Shown one piece after another: positions 13,383 to 24,763 of a stretch of DNA of 64,000 bases; the first letter of the stretch is position 1; each line of letters begins with the position of its first letter. Origin of the DNA: Guyanagaster necrorhizus (Eukaryota > Basidiomycota > Agaricomycetes > Agaricales > Physalacriaceae); NCBI RefSeq assembly GCF_019112545.1, contig NW_025064881.1, forward strand, positions 1,834,591-1,898,590, read 5' to 3'. The notes beneath the pieces were generated by a model, which made no database searches, was not told the DNA's origin, and was given only the letters and a program-made list of their open reading frames with translations. The position numbers and the translations under genes are program-made.

Positions 13383-15694
13383 ATGAGTGCTTCAGGAGGT
13401 ACGAAGACATTCGTGAAGCTCTTCACATTATGTTTTCTGACTCTTGAGGCACAGATGATCATATGAAATCGCCTCGCTATGAAGATCCATCAGCAAAACT
13501 CTAGTATTCGTATCTAATAGAGGCGGAGAAGCACGATCGCGCATTAGCGCATAATTGGAAGGGAGACATGGATGCAATCCTGATCTTTGTGAGCCGATTC
13601 ATCGGTTTACTGACTCACCATTAATCAAATCACAAGCTGGTCTTTTTTTCTGCTAGCATGACTACCTTCATCATAGAAAGCTACAGATCCTTGTTACCCA
13701 ATACAGATGATAAGGCATATTCTTACTCATTCGCATTTCCGATCAGCAGGTCTCCGTGTCCAACCGGTCACACATTACCAGTGGACCAGACCTTCTCAAT
13801 GCGAAATTCACGCCAGCGACATCTGCCCTGGTGTGTAATACTTTGTAGTTTCCTAGCCTTGGGTTCAGTCTCATCTGTGCCTTATCGGCGACGCTGGTCC
13901 AACAATGGACTAGAAATTACATCCAGGCGACGGAGAACCGTTCCACACCACAAAGACGCGCGAGAATATCCGCATTTCTGTATAAAGGACTAAGCAGATT
14001 CAGGATGGCCGCTCTAGTCGAAATAATACCATTATTACTCCACATTTCTCTCTTACTCTTCTTGGCCGGATCATTCGCGTATCTGTTATCCGTGAATTAT
14101 GCTTTGGCATTGCTATTACCACCCTCTGTGGCGTGCTATATGCTCTATTACCTTCCTTCCAGTATTCCATTATGACTGTCCTTACCACACCCCCCCTTTT
14201 CCCTTCTATCCTGGTGAGTTCTTTGCAGTCTCCGACTGCTTCGACGCCGAGATTCCCTCGGTGTTTTACAGCCAATAGCTTGGGGAATGTCGGAAGCCCG
14301 AGAGACCGCTGCCGTAGAGATATCACAGGACCGCAATGACCGTGATTTCAACGCAATGTGTTGGGCTGTTGAACTATTACCCGTCGACAGCGAGCTGGAA
14401 CCTTTCATCGAGGTTATACCCAACGTCGTTGCCTGTTCCGACCTGAGCGCCAAACTGCTGCTATACAGGTTGCTTAAACATGATGCGGTGACGATACGAC
14501 TAGGATATCGCATTCAACGCCTCCTCGTGACCTGTACTCAAGGCGAGCTCACCCCCGCAACAATGCAGAAGCGGGCTATAACGTGCCTTAGTGCGATATG
14601 GTCCTTGACAACAATGTCACTCCCTGCATCAGACGTAACAACTTCTACTGTATATCGTTCACGCGAAACACTCCGGTTTGACGAGCAAACGTTGAAATAT
14701 ATTAGCCTTGTGCATGACGGCATACCAAACGTGTCAGATTATTCCGGTCAGTGTAAACAGTAGAATATACCCCAGAATGCTCATGATCACTCTCAGTGTC
14801 CGTCTCACCGTTGTGTCAAGGAGCTTACTCGATATGTACGTAGATCAGATTCTCAAGCTAGAGACGAAAATAGGCGGGTTCATCGTGACCAGAAAGTGGT
14901 GTCATCGTGAAGTTGGTCGTGACACAGACAAGGCCCACCATCATTCCGATCTTGTGCTCAAGAGATTGCATCAACAGCTTGGCGAACTAGAAGAACACCT
15001 TTCGTACTCCCACGGGAAATTTGCTCTGCCCTACGTGACAATGGAGACTGTTCGTCGACATTTGGAGGAGCTCGTTGACGCCGCCGCGTCCACAGCCGAC
15101 GTTGGAATCGCAGAGTGTCTTGTAGAACTGGGTTCGAAGTCTATCCACAGATTTTGGCATGCTCTCAATCAAGCGGGATTCTCCTTGACGACTGAATTCG
15201 TCGCATACCTACTAAAGAATCCATCTCTTCCATACGGGGCTTCGAACACCCTCCAGCGGCTCTTTCTGTCAATCGATTCTGACATCCCGCTTTCGTTAGA
15301 GTCGCAGACTCTTTTTGTTGAACAGCTTGACGACACCCTTGAACCCCACCTGCAGCCGACAGGATCACGACTTCCCGAAAGTATAACAAACATTCTGCAA
15401 GGAATCGTCCCGGCCATCACGGACGCATCCTGTAAACTGAAGGCTATGAGGACTCTGCATCTCTATAGAAAACGTTTCCCATCGAACGATGCCGCGTTCA
15501 AGGCGTTGGCCCTTCTCCAAGAAGACCTTCCACATCCAGCGTATTCATCTTCCCCTCCCTTGGATTTATTTGATTCACATGTGTATGCAAACACCAAGTT
15601 GGACAAGACGGTTGCTCGGACAAGATCATCGGGTGAGCTCAGAGATACCGCAGATTTCGATACTGTTTTCCGAGGACCTTCAATAACACGGTAA
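13383..15694 (+). pseudogene. DUF6535-family membrane protein gene, decayed
   Basis: Conceptual translation in pieces matches the DUF6535 layout common in Agaricomycetes. A short N-terminus is followed by an E-A-E-K-H-D segment, the N-W-K-G-D-M-D-A-I-L-I motif, membrane helices around 13637-14200 (including FRMAALVEIIPLLLHISLL), and a long helical C-terminal region (14287-15694) whose frames stay open. Intron positions are still visible (13399-13454 and 13589-13636). The reading is broken by TAG at 13502-13504 and by TAG in the second membrane segment at 13834-13836; the flanking residues suggest both were TGG (Trp). Frameshifts occur near 13720, 14106 and 14150, and another frame change lies near 14760. 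The 3' half remains open for over 1.3 kb, so decay may be recent. Sequencing error could explain single breaks but hardly all of them. No replacement sequence is proposed. Confidence 0.82.
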
Positions 15695-16401
15695 GGTGCT
15701 ATCACGAATTGACCATAACTTGGGCTGACACGAAATATCCAGCCTGCCGCTTCTCAAAATTAAAGCAATGACCCGTGCAATGAATATTCTAGTTCTGATT
15801 CATTTCTCGGCGTTGCTGCACTAGTGGTGTCAATACTATTGCCGTTCATTCCCGTGCACCATAAACCTTCTCTAACTACACGCGCCATGGTTTTACTAAC
15901 CCTTTATACTTATTGTTCGAGGGATAATGATTGCTAGCCGTGCCCACGCTGTCATTTTGGATCCACAACGACACATCCCTATCTTTTCACACACCGTTCC
16001 TCCTAAAGCCTTCGGGGCTATGCATTTACCCACCCTTATCTGCCACAGTAGATTCGATATTACAGGTGTCTTGCAATCTGTTTGTTGAGACACACAACGC
16101 AGCGGCGATCTTCATCTAGCTCCACCTTCGCCGCTGGCTGCGGAACCTCTAATTCCCTAGCTACCTCTCTGTCACGGCCACGCTTGAGCCTTGTAACGCT
16201 TCCTCTTCCTATCCCATTGTGCTCTCGTAATGTTCAGACTTCCGCACGTGCTCCATCTCTGCTATGCTGCTTTCTGGTTATACTATGTATACTTACTGTA
16301 CACATGTCGTCTGGGATTCTCACTGGGGTATGCCTCTTTCTGGACACTTGGTATTAGTACATCATCACCTTAACGTATTTATAAGCGTTCATGCATACAA
16401 A
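15695..16401. other. Gap after the DUF6535 relic
   Basis: It lies between a plus-strand relic and the 3' end of a minus-strand gene. Short frames only; I see no gene, repeat or RNA. Confidence 0.5.
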
Positions 16402-17843
16402 TCATGACGTCCGTTCAGCAATGCGTTTTGTAAAAAAGTCTAATGCCAGCCTGGATTCGCTGTCTGGCAGATATCGAAGAAGATTGCTGGCCCTGTTAAC
16501 GTAGTCATGGACGAGCTCCCATGTCCTCTCGATACCACAAGACCTGCGTACGAGGTCATATGCCTTGGGCTACGATCAGTCGGAGGTACGGAAGTTCAGA
16601 CCGCATTATAGCTCACCACTGCGACGTCTTCTGGTTCACTGAATCCGCGTTCGATCAGGGGTCCTAAAGCAGGATGGTCCTCCCATGCAAACAAGATGGG
16701 GCTTGTTGCAATTCTGGGTTGCGTGCTGGCCGACGCATAAGATTCATGTTTCCTGGCGTCGTCGACCAACTATCCAACCCAAACATATTTAGTAACGAAC
16801 GATTGGTAGACAGATATCTTTACCTGGAGTGCAACACCAACATTCCGTCCGAACGCGTATGCTACCTCTTTCCAAATCTGATTCCTGCATCCGCCCAGTA
16901 TCACGGCAGACCGTGCACCCTTAGCCAATAAGCTCCCAGTCTTCAGATACGTCGTTTTGAAGTAGGTATGCCATGCATCTTGGGGTGTGAGAGGGGATGA
17001 TGCGTACTCGGTCTTGAGTTCTATCACCCGGCCCTCCACGAGGTTCGAGATGACACTTGCGACGAGCTCAACAACCTCGCTGTCGCCTAGCCGGGAGAGA
17101 GCAGCACTGGCGCGTCCGAGTAAGAAGTCGCCGCCAAGAATAGAAAGTTTGTTGCCGAATAGCGAATAGGGTGGAGAGGGTGACGAGGTGGTCGTCAGAG
17201 ATACTTCATCGTGCAGCATTGAAGCGACTTGAATCATCTCGACTATTTGTGCGACGCGTATTTGTGTTGGTAGGAGGTGCTGGCGAGTGGAAGGAGGGTC
17301 CGACGAAAAAGGTGAAGGGGCTTGAGGAGAATGTGGAAACGGTGCTGGCGTTTGTAGAGGAAATATAGAGTCGAATGATTCGGCATGGTCAGGCATGCTG
17401 GGATTCCAGTAATGCAGGACGTCTCCACGCGTTAACGGCAGCTCGAACTCCTCCGTCCTTCCCAACCCAGCCTCCCTTTTTGCATTGCATTCCATCGCCT
17501 CCCAGCCCGACCCCAGTCTATTTGTCGCGCGTGCAAAGAGCAGAATAATGAGTGAACGTACGAGTTTTGTCGGATCGAGAAAGTAGCATTGGGCCAGGTC
17601 TTTAAGACCTGGATGAGCCGAACCAAGGAGAGTCAAGAGGTTTCCACGTAGCTGGGAAAGCTCAGAAGCGAGGATAACATATGGATCCGGTGGCCTGGAG
17701 AGTATTATTGGTGGAGGATGTATCTGGGATCGTTCTACTGGGGTATGCTCGATTTTTTGGGCCAAGACGCTGCGTCTCGGGCAAAAAGTCGTAAAATTGG
17801 GGAATGAGTGCGAAATTTTTCTACGGACAGGCCATCGTCGCAT
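16402..17843 (-). CDS. Polyprenyl diphosphate synthase-like protein lacking both DDxxD motifs
   Basis: Three exons (17843-16824, 16769-16617, 16563-16402) give 444 residues. The N-terminus (MRRWPVRRKISHSF) is Arg-rich without acids and looks like a mitochondrial presequence. The body follows COQ1-type trans-prenyl synthases: LLGSAHPGLKDLAQCYFLDP, an LFARATNRLG helix, FGNKLSILGGDFLLGRAS, NLVEGRVIELK, and an F-A-W-E-D-H-P-A-L-G-P-L stretch. The catalytic parts are altered. The first aspartate-rich motif reads MLHDEVSLTTTSSP and the second reads LVDDARKHE, so neither has DDxxD, and the usual R-P after the K of the substrate site is R-S. In family terms this fits a non-catalytic partner such as Dlp1/PDSS2 in coenzyme Q side-chain synthesis, or a paralogue with another role. 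Family is confident; activity is doubtful. Confidence 0.85.
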
Positions 17844-18184
17844 GTTCTATTTGTATCTTTGGTCCGGGGCCAAAGATCGAGTCGAAAATAAAAATTCTTG
17901 GTGAGAGGGTAGAGGGAACGATGGTAGGGGCGCGAAGGTAGTGAGGTATGTTCGTCATCAATAAAACCGATCCAACCCGGTCTACATTTGCAGGGTTCTG
18001 CTGAAGGCAAAACAAGGTGAGATTACATGGTACAAGGTATATATAATATATCTACTTTCATGCATCTATACTAATATACATATCATATCTGTCGACCCAA
18101 TTATTCGTGAACGTAAACGCTGTCCCAAAGTTCGTGAGATGTTTTCCCACCCAAATGCTGTACAGAATCACACACCATCGCTGT
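17844..18184. other. Gap between prenyl synthase-like and roadblock genes
   Basis: Both neighbours are on the minus strand, so this is promoter of the first and terminator of the second. The part near 18000-18100 is AT-rich with TATA-like runs that more likely belong to the upstream gene's 3' region. Confidence 0.45.
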
Positions 18185-18763
18185 CTAACTTCGGACAGGC
18201 GCAGAGGAAGCTATTATTGCCGTAGCCTGCGGCGTCGGGGGCTTTCGTACGACAAGAAATTCACGATACTTGCTCAACGACCTTGCAAGATGACCGGCGA
18301 TAAGCTTTCCCTGCGAAACGAATGATTACAACCATAGAGTAACCCCACATACTCTACTACGCACCTTGGCCTGCAATTCTGTCCATTCCATGGATTCATC
18401 AGAATTAAGAGCGATCAGCATCAATGGCAACGGATCCTCCGCCGTCGATCCAGGTTTCCTCTCTACGTCCTCCACAGGCACAACGACGATACGACCCAGC
18501 TTGGTTGGACCACTTCAGCGTGCTGGCAAACAGATCCCAGGGATATATACCTCGCTATCAACCATCCCGTATCCCTGCTCACGCGTTTCTTGCCATACTT
18601 CACCACTGAGACCAACGATTATTCGGACTTCGTCCTTGGGGCGTATGGGCTCTGAGACGAAGGTGACTAGTTGGCCGGCGGGTGTGAAGAGCACGGCTGT
18701 GTGTAGGGCGGGTAGAGAGAGAATCTGAGAGAGAAGGTTCGTTAGGTTGGAGAGAACGAGCAT
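18185..18763 (-). CDS. Roadblock/LC7-domain protein, LAMTOR2-like
   Basis: Three exons (18763-18551, 18499-18365, 18310-18185), all phase 0, give 157 residues. The first half follows the roadblock fold: an amphipathic helix (MLVLSNLTNLLSQILSL) then paired beta strands (ALHTAVLFTPAGQLVTFVS). Short strands then flank a long central helix and the GRIVVVPVED strand, and a final helix follows (KLIAGHLARSLSKYREFL). This order and size match Ragulator subunit LAMTOR2, which anchors Rag GTPases and TORC1 signalling at the vacuole or late endosome. The tail after residue 140 is a fungal extension. Identity beyond roadblock fold is moderate. Confidence 0.65.
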
Positions 18764-19437
18764 GGATGTGGAGAGGCTTATTTTTTTGGTCGGAGCTCAA
18801 GGGACGGGATTCGGATGGTTATTCCGACGCTGATCGGGCGGCTATTTCTTAATCAAACTGAGGGCGTTTAATTACTTTTTACCATCCACGATGCGCTTTA
18901 CTTGGATTCAGTTCGGTTCAATGATACGGATCACACCTGTTCACTAACTCTACTGCATGGGGACACGGACCCGGAGTGGGGGATGCCCATGTATATTCGG
19001 AATGGTTTACTGGTACGACGTAAACCAATAGATTGGATTGCCTTCAGTGACACGTGATTCATCATGATGAACGTTCAAAATTGTCAGGTTATGCACCGCG
19101 TTAGTATCTATTCGACTTTCGACCGTAACTTGCAGCATAGCCTCCGTTATCTGCTGCCTCCCAACTGGAATCCAGCATCGATATCTGGGTCTATATCGTC
19201 CGAACACCTATACTCTAGAAATACACCAGTTGGAAGTTCAACGTATAAAGTAACTCGCGGCGCTTGCTTTTTTTACGTGCGACTTGCAACTTGATAGACA
19301 GGATGGCGTGATAAGCATATTATGTAATCACACGACTGACAATAAATCTGAACCCTTCTTGTTCCCTCCCTACCCCTTTCCTTCCCACCCTCCTCCGTAG
19401 ATTCCTTCCCCTTTTCCTTATTCCTAGATTTTTCATC
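18764..19437 (+). promoter_or_regulatory. Upstream region of the SAM synthetase gene, with pyrimidine-rich leader
   Basis: The start of the roadblock gene (minus) and of SAM synthetase (plus) face away across 674 bases. A TATA-like element (TATAAAG) is at about 19243-19249. A long C/T-rich stretch at about 19357-19425 lies just before the ATG, as is common in strongly expressed fungal genes. Confidence 0.5.
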
Positions 19438-20955
19438 ATGTCAGCTAATGGACACGCCGTTCGCTCTGCTCTGGCCCCTGGTCACTTTTTGTTCACCTCT
19501 GAGTCTGTTGGTGAAGGTCATCCTGGTGTGTTGCTAGAGAAAAAAAATCCACATCCATCATAACTTACCGCATCCACAGATAAAATCTGTGATCAGGTCT
19601 CTGATGCCATTGTGAGCACATCGCACTTTCCAGTTACATATTGCAGCAAGTGCTAAAATTTCCTCGATAGCTCGACGCTTGTCTCGCTGAAGACCCATGG
19701 TCCAAAGTCGGCTGTGAAACCGCCTCCAAGACGGGTATGATCATGGTCTTTGGCGAGATTACCACCAAGGCCCATCTGGACTACCAAAAAATCATCCGCA
19801 ACACAATCAAGGAAATCGGATACGATTCGTCGGAGAAGGGCTTCGATTATAAGACTTGCAACATCCTCGTCGCTATCGAGCAGCAGTCCCCCGATATCGC
19901 CCAGGGGCTTGACCACGGTGACCTCGAGAGCCACGGTGCGGGTGATCAGGGTATCATGTTTGGCTATGCGACCGATGAGACGGAGGAACTTATGCCTCTC
20001 ACTATCGTTCTCGCACACAAGCTGAACCAGGCCATGGCTGCTGCTCGCCGGTCAGGCCTGCTCCCTTGGCTCCGCCCCGATACCAAGACTCAGGTGACCA
20101 TCGAGTACAAGAAGGATGGCGGCGCGACCATCCCTCTTCGTGTGGATACCATCGTCGTTTCTGCGCAGCACGCCGAGGAGATAGCACTTGCCGATCTCCA
20201 AAAGGATCTCCTCGAAAAGGTTATCAAGAAAGTTATTCCTGCGTTCCTTCTTGACGAACGGACTATCTACCACGTTCGTGTCTTCCCTGCATATTTGTAA
20301 TTCTCGTGGTTTTTACTTATCAGGACTCGTGATGATTGTAGATTAACCCCACCGGCCGATTCGTCATTGGTGGGCCCCAGGGCGACGCTGGATTGACGGG
20401 TCGGAAGATTATCGTCGACAGCTACGGAGGTTGGGGAGCCCATGGAGGCGGGGCTTTCTCTGGAAAGGACTTTTCCAAGGTTGATCGTTCGGCCGCTTAT
20501 ACCGCTCGTTGGATTGGTGCGTGAAATCGTTATTTTTATCGCCGCCCTTTTGCTCATATACGATTATAGCCAAGTCGTTGGTTGCTGGCGGCATCGCCCG
20601 TCGTATCCTTGTCCAACTCTCCTACGCCATCGGTGTAGCTGAGCCTCTGTCGATCTACGTCGACACCTACGGCACAGGAAAGATCTCGGAAGAGGAGATT
20701 GTTGAACTCATCCGTAAGAACTGGGACCTCCGGCCTGGTATTATGGGTACGTAGCATATCGTCTGTCAATTGTCCCATGGCTCACAGTTTATCACAGTCC
20801 GTGAACTGAGCCTGCAGAAACCTCAGTACCGCAAGACGGCTTGCTATGGTCACTTTGGTATGGCATCAATTTTTATTCCAAGATTTGCATGCTCATGCAT
20901 ACTCGCAGGTAACCCCGACTTTAGCTGGGAAAAGCCCAAGAAGCTCATCCTCTGA
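19438..20955 (+). CDS. SAM1: S-adenosylmethionine synthetase
   Basis: Seven exons (19438-19525, 19580-19611, 19671-20273, 20342-20516, 20570-20746, 20798-20857, 20909-20955) give 393 residues, the usual family length. It makes S-adenosylmethionine from methionine and ATP in the cytosol. Signatures present are [20 protein letters not shown] (ATP and metal site), [16 protein letters not shown], the glycine-rich [15 protein letters not shown] loop, and the C-terminal [16 protein letters not shown]. The short exon 2 (32 bases) carries part of the first active-site motif. No oddity seen. Confidence 0.98.
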
Positions 20956-21377
20956 GCTCCAAGCCGCTCCTATCCTGTCTTTCGTTTAATACCCATTACA
21001 ATTACGTTATCACGCACGGGAAGTTCATCCTTCCGTTCATTGTTTATCATCATATCGCATTGTTATATCACTATCACTGCTCTGGACTGTAGAAATTTCT
21101 GTAGGGACGTAGTTGTGCTAACAAAAAAACGTAGATAATAGTTAGTAAAGCAGAAAATAAATCGCGCTCAACCGCGTTGTTTTTCTGTACTTCTGGGGAA
21201 CCAAAGGCATAGACATCTAGAGGGGCCCGGGAACCACACATCCGAAAGCTAAAGCAGGTGAGGGCAGCAGCAAAGGATATCTTTAGTAACAAGAATGTGT
21301 CCCCACGCTGAGAACAAGGCAACAATGTAACGGACATCACACGTCTCCATGGGTTAAGTTCAACTTTCATTTATATG
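20956..21377. other. Convergent 3' gap
   Basis: SAM synthetase (plus) and uL1m (minus) end toward each other here. It holds two 3' untranslated regions and no gene. Confidence 0.6.
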
Positions 21378-22449
21378 CTAAAAGTTGGATATCCTGATCC
21401 CAGGTCCCTGTGTCGCACTAAGCATCACTTTGGTGATTGGAGCCGCTGAAAGGACCCAAGTTCAAAGGCGGGCTACAAGAGAAGAAGAAGAAGGGGACGT
21501 ACAATGACTGCCAACGCTCGCTTTTCCACCTTCCTTGACACTCAAGTTGCCCGTAGCGCGCTTGACCGAAATCATCACATGTTCGAAATTTTTAACGACG
21601 TCTTCTGCTGTCCAGTCGGTCTGTATGATGAATGGTGAGAGTCGGAACGCGCGAGGCTTGTAAACGAGCAGACCTTGGCTATGGGGAGCCTGATGACGCC
21701 CTGCTTGTCTGCCTTCCACTCTGTTGTGCCGACGAGTTTGTGTATGTACGCGGCAACGTCGTCGGTGACGGTTCCCCTCCTCTCACTAGGCATCAACCCC
21801 TTGGGACCGAGGACCCTGCCCAGCCGGGGGGTGATGGCTTTTATAAGCGAAGTGGTGCACAGAAAGGTTGTTGCACGAATCCTATTTGAGACGATCTGTG
21901 GGGGGCATATTAAGGTGGAGGTGAGAACGCAAGGGAGGGGGGGGGGGATACGCACACCCTCGATAAGCTCTATCCCCCCGACGATATGCGCCCCAGCGCG
22001 CCTAGCGTCGTCGGCCTGCCTCCCCTCTGCAAACACGCATACGATGTCCTCTGCTGCGTTCGTGGCCTCCTTTGGGAGCTTGTACCTACCCCTGGGGACA
22101 GCTACGCCTGTTCCTAGCTTTGTTTTGACCAAGAGGGATACTGTGGATGGGCGGGGAGAGGGTACGCTTATGGCCTACAGGAATTGGTTACCAAATAAAA
22201 TAGTATAGTGTGTATACATACCTTCAACACTCCTACGGCATCCTGCAAAGTGAGGCGGGTGCTGATATCTTTGGCAGCGGCAGCGGCAGCTTTACGCTTG
22301 AGTTTGGCGGCCATGGCGCGTTTGGAGGGAGTGCGGATTTGGGAGACGAGACCTTTTCGGGCACGATAAGATACGGCGGCATTTGGGGTGGTATGGAAGG
22401 AACGTGAGAAGAGGGCGGAGGGGAGGGATTGGCGCAGGCATGGTAGCAT
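21378..22449 (-). CDS. MRPL1: Mitochondrial ribosomal protein L1 (uL1m)
   Basis: Five exons (22449-22222, 22174-21956, 21895-21674, 21620-21503, 21445-21378) give 284 residues. The N-terminus (MLPCLRQSLPSALFSRSFHTT) is a mitochondrial targeting sequence with a likely cleavage after R-S-F. The uL1 core follows: VKTKLGTGVAVPRGRYKLPK, a V-x-V-F-A-E-G strand, LGRVLGPKGLMPSERRGTVT (the uL1 signature), then NFEHVMISVK and a final TKVMLSATQGPGI. It forms the L1 stalk of the mitoribosome and contacts exit-site tRNA. The intron at 21955-21896 carries a run of 13 G on the plus strand. The start codon is 61 bases from that of the divergent neighbour. Confidence 0.93.
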
Positions 22450-22510
22450 GGCGAAAGGCAAAAACCAAAACAGGCGGTGCTTAGTCAGCAACGGTGCTTG
22501 GCTATTGACC
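22450..22510. promoter_or_regulatory. MRPL1/CWF18: 61-base bidirectional promoter between MRPL1 and CWF18
   Basis: Start codons of the two divergent genes are separated by only 61 bases, so promoter elements and both leaders must overlap. An in-frame upstream ATG at 22448 would bring the plus-strand start even closer. The gap reads as mixed sequence without a TATA box. Confidence 0.6.
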
Positions 22511-23060
22511 ATGGCATTAGCAGAGGCGTCTGAGGCGCGCAAGGAGCGTCTGTTGGCATTGAAGAGACGCAAGGATGGGTATGTACTTTACTGGGTACCA
22601 TTTATCTATCTAATACTTTGCAGTGACATTATAAAGAACCGCAACTTTGACCCCGAATCTCGAACGCTGAAAAAGCGAACGCAATCGCAGGACGTGGATA
22701 TGGAGGATACGGTGGAGAAGAACGTCGAGGGTGTCGCTGAGAAGATCATTGCCGAGGACGAGCAGAGAAGGGCCCAGGAACTCGTGAGTTTGTGTTCTGC
22801 GTGAAATGCACCTTTTATATTGATGGTAGGACGTGTTCAACATTGCGCCGAAAAGACCCAACTGGGATCTGAAGCGAGAGACAGACAAGAAGCTGGCAAA
22901 GTTGGAGAGAAAGACGCAGGAGGCGATACATACTTTGATACGGCGGCGGTTGGCAGCTGAAAAGGGAGGAGGTCAGGAGGATATTGTTGGTGCTATGAGG
23001 GCACAGGAAAAGGTGCAGCAGGCTGATGATTTGTCAGATGAGGAGGAGGAGGAGAAGTAG
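22511..23060 (+). CDS. CWF18: CWF18/CCDC12 spliceosomal coiled-coil protein
   Basis: Three exons (22511-22578, 22624-22783, 22830-23060) give 152 residues. The product starts with an R-K-E-R-L-L-A-L-K-R-R helix, has D-I-I-K-N-R-N-F-D-P, and then the conserved NIAPKRPNWDLKRETDKKLA-type segment followed by a basic helix and an acidic tail. This matches fission yeast Cwf18 and human CCDC12, a component of the activated spliceosome (NineTeen/Prp19-associated). The ATG at 22511 matches the family start; an in-frame ATG at 22448 would add 21 residues with no family support. The next gene starts only 53 bases after the stop. Confidence 0.92.
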
Positions 23061-23113
23061 TCATTGTACTTTTGGAAATAAAACACCGGACCGGTACTCC
23101 GACCTTATCCACG

Positions 23114-23871
23114 ATGGCACCAACACCGTCTCCCGCCTGGGTGTATCCCACCCTCTCCCTACGCATTCCCGACCTCGCACACCCCGGCGTCCATACATTC
23201 CTCCAGCTCCTCGACCCGCACACCGCCCTAACTCTCGCCGTCGAAGCCACCCTGACGCATCTCTACGACTCCTCTGCGAATGCGCCGGTTGTCGGGAGCG
23301 TCGTCTTGGTGCTACGGAGCATGGACGGCGTGGCGCACACGACGGGGAGCGAGACCCATAAAGAGATCCATCTGAGTGTGGATTACATCGTGAAAAAGGG
23401 AGGGCCAGCGGAGGCGGTGCGGCACGAGATTATGGGTGTGTTGACGCACGAGATGGTGCATTGTTTTCAGTACAACGCGCGGGGGACGTGTCCTGGCGGG
23501 TTGGTCGAGGGTATCGCAGGTGAGTTGCATCAGATGATTCATTAATTATACTAAACAATGTAGATTTCGTGCGTCTTCACGCTGACCTCGCCCCTCCACA
23601 TTGGTCCCCCGATTCTGTCCCAGACAAATGGGACGCTGGGTATGAGCATACAGCATATTTCCTCGATTGGCTAGAGAATAGGTATGTTGTCGTCGTGCTT
23701 TGGGAATCGAGTGTGACTTTTATAAATAGATATGGACAAGGGACGGTGCAGGAACTCAATGGACTGATGAAGGACCGTGAGTGGGACGAACAGATATTCA
23801 AGGAGCTGACTGGACGGAAGCTGGGCAAGTTGTGGAAGATCTATGTTGGTAACCGGGACTCGGCCGTTTGA
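23114..23871 (+). CDS. Basic secretory protein (BSP) family metallopeptidase
   Basis: Three exons (23114-23519, 23564-23681, 23730-23871) give 221 residues. It shows the BSP/peptidase-like domain: a V-V-L-V-L-R-S-M-D strand, EIHLSVDYI, and the zinc motif in GVLTHEMVHCFQYN (HExxH). After that come G-L-V-E-G-I-A-D-F-V-R-L and WDAGYEHTAYFLDWLE, both typical of the family. Plant members are defence-related; fungal function is unknown. No signal peptide is visible at the chosen start, despite the family name, so it may be cytosolic. Confidence 0.88.
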
Positions 23872-24028
23872 AATACCATTGCAATAAAACTAGCCGACCG
23901 CCAGCGTAGAGCGGCCACGGCCTGGCACCGGCGGAACCTCTTTCTGGGACGTGAACCATGTTATTCTCAAACCTAACGACGGAACCGCATGTACAAATAC
24001 ATTGCGCATGGTGCTGAGACGACCGCAA

Positions 24029-24763
24029 TTACACCAACGCCTCCCCAACCGTAAAATGGACATGGTCACCCTCGCCCAGAGTCAGTCTTACAGGCAAACG
24101 AGGGTCGATCCTGACTGGAGCGCTGCTTCCGACGTAAAAGTCGCCTCTGCTAAAATTGCGAGTGATGGCTGCAGCCTCCTCTTCCGTAAGGTTGCGAGGG
24201 CGCTTTGATGGACGGAACGTGGAGGAAGATGCACCAGTGAAAGCGCCGTTGTAGTCGTAGTACTGGGTGTGGTTGAGGTTGGGCGTCGGAGCATAGATGG
24301 GCGGCGGAGCATTAAAGGCAGGCGTGGTCGCCGCTGGAATGGGGGGGAGGGGGTGAGCGGGGAGCAACGGGGACAAGACAGGGGTAAACATACGGGGAGG
24401 GTGGCTGTGGTCCTGTGCATCAGGATCAGGATATGCACACGATGCTCCAAGACCGCGCTTCAAACAAGACTGCCTCCAATCAGCACAACCGTATGCTGGA
24501 TATTTCGCACGTACCTGGCAAGGCAATACTTCGCTGCATCTAGTCTTCCCAGTGTGGCACGCAACACATGCTCGTCGTACAGAAGGTGCCTTGGCTACGG
24601 AACAGTGTTAGTTGAGATGCTGCGTCGGCAACAGATAACACACACGTTTTCTAGGAGTGTCAGAGGGAGTGCCAGAAGATTGCTGGGACTGGACTTGCTG
24701 GATGTTCTGCTGCTGCTGGATATCCAGGGAAGCGTCGATTTCGTCGGTCGGGATGGCTGACAT
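24029..24763 (-). CDS. Zn2Cys6 fungal transcription factor, short
   Basis: Three exons (24763-24646, 24594-24515, 24469-24029) give 212 residues. The zinc cluster sits at about residues 50-80 with spacing C-x2-C-x6-C-x5-C-x2-C-x8-C: ACVACHTGKTRCSEVLPCQ, then SCLKRGLGASC across an intron. A basic R-R precedes it. The rest is Pro-rich (a P-rich block after the cluster) with a short ordered tail (LTEEEAAAITRNFSRGDFYV). There is no fungal-specific middle homology domain, so it is a minimal member. An upstream in-frame ATG at 24835 would add 24 Arg/Pro-rich residues. It is divergent from the bHLH gene. Confidence 0.88.

Noticed and set aside
13383..15694. DUF6535 gene as intact with extra introns
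   Set aside because: The first TAG is in frame right after a well-supported intron, and several later register changes have no GT-AG pair that could remove them.
15931..16357. Two overlapping plus-strand frames rich in Ser/Leu/Pro
   Set aside because: Composition looks like random translation of pyrimidine-rich DNA, and no splice-supported extension was found.
24269..24760. Long plus-strand frame opposite the Zn2Cys6 gene
   Set aside because: It is the antisense shadow of a clear zinc-cluster gene with conserved cysteine spacing on the other strand.
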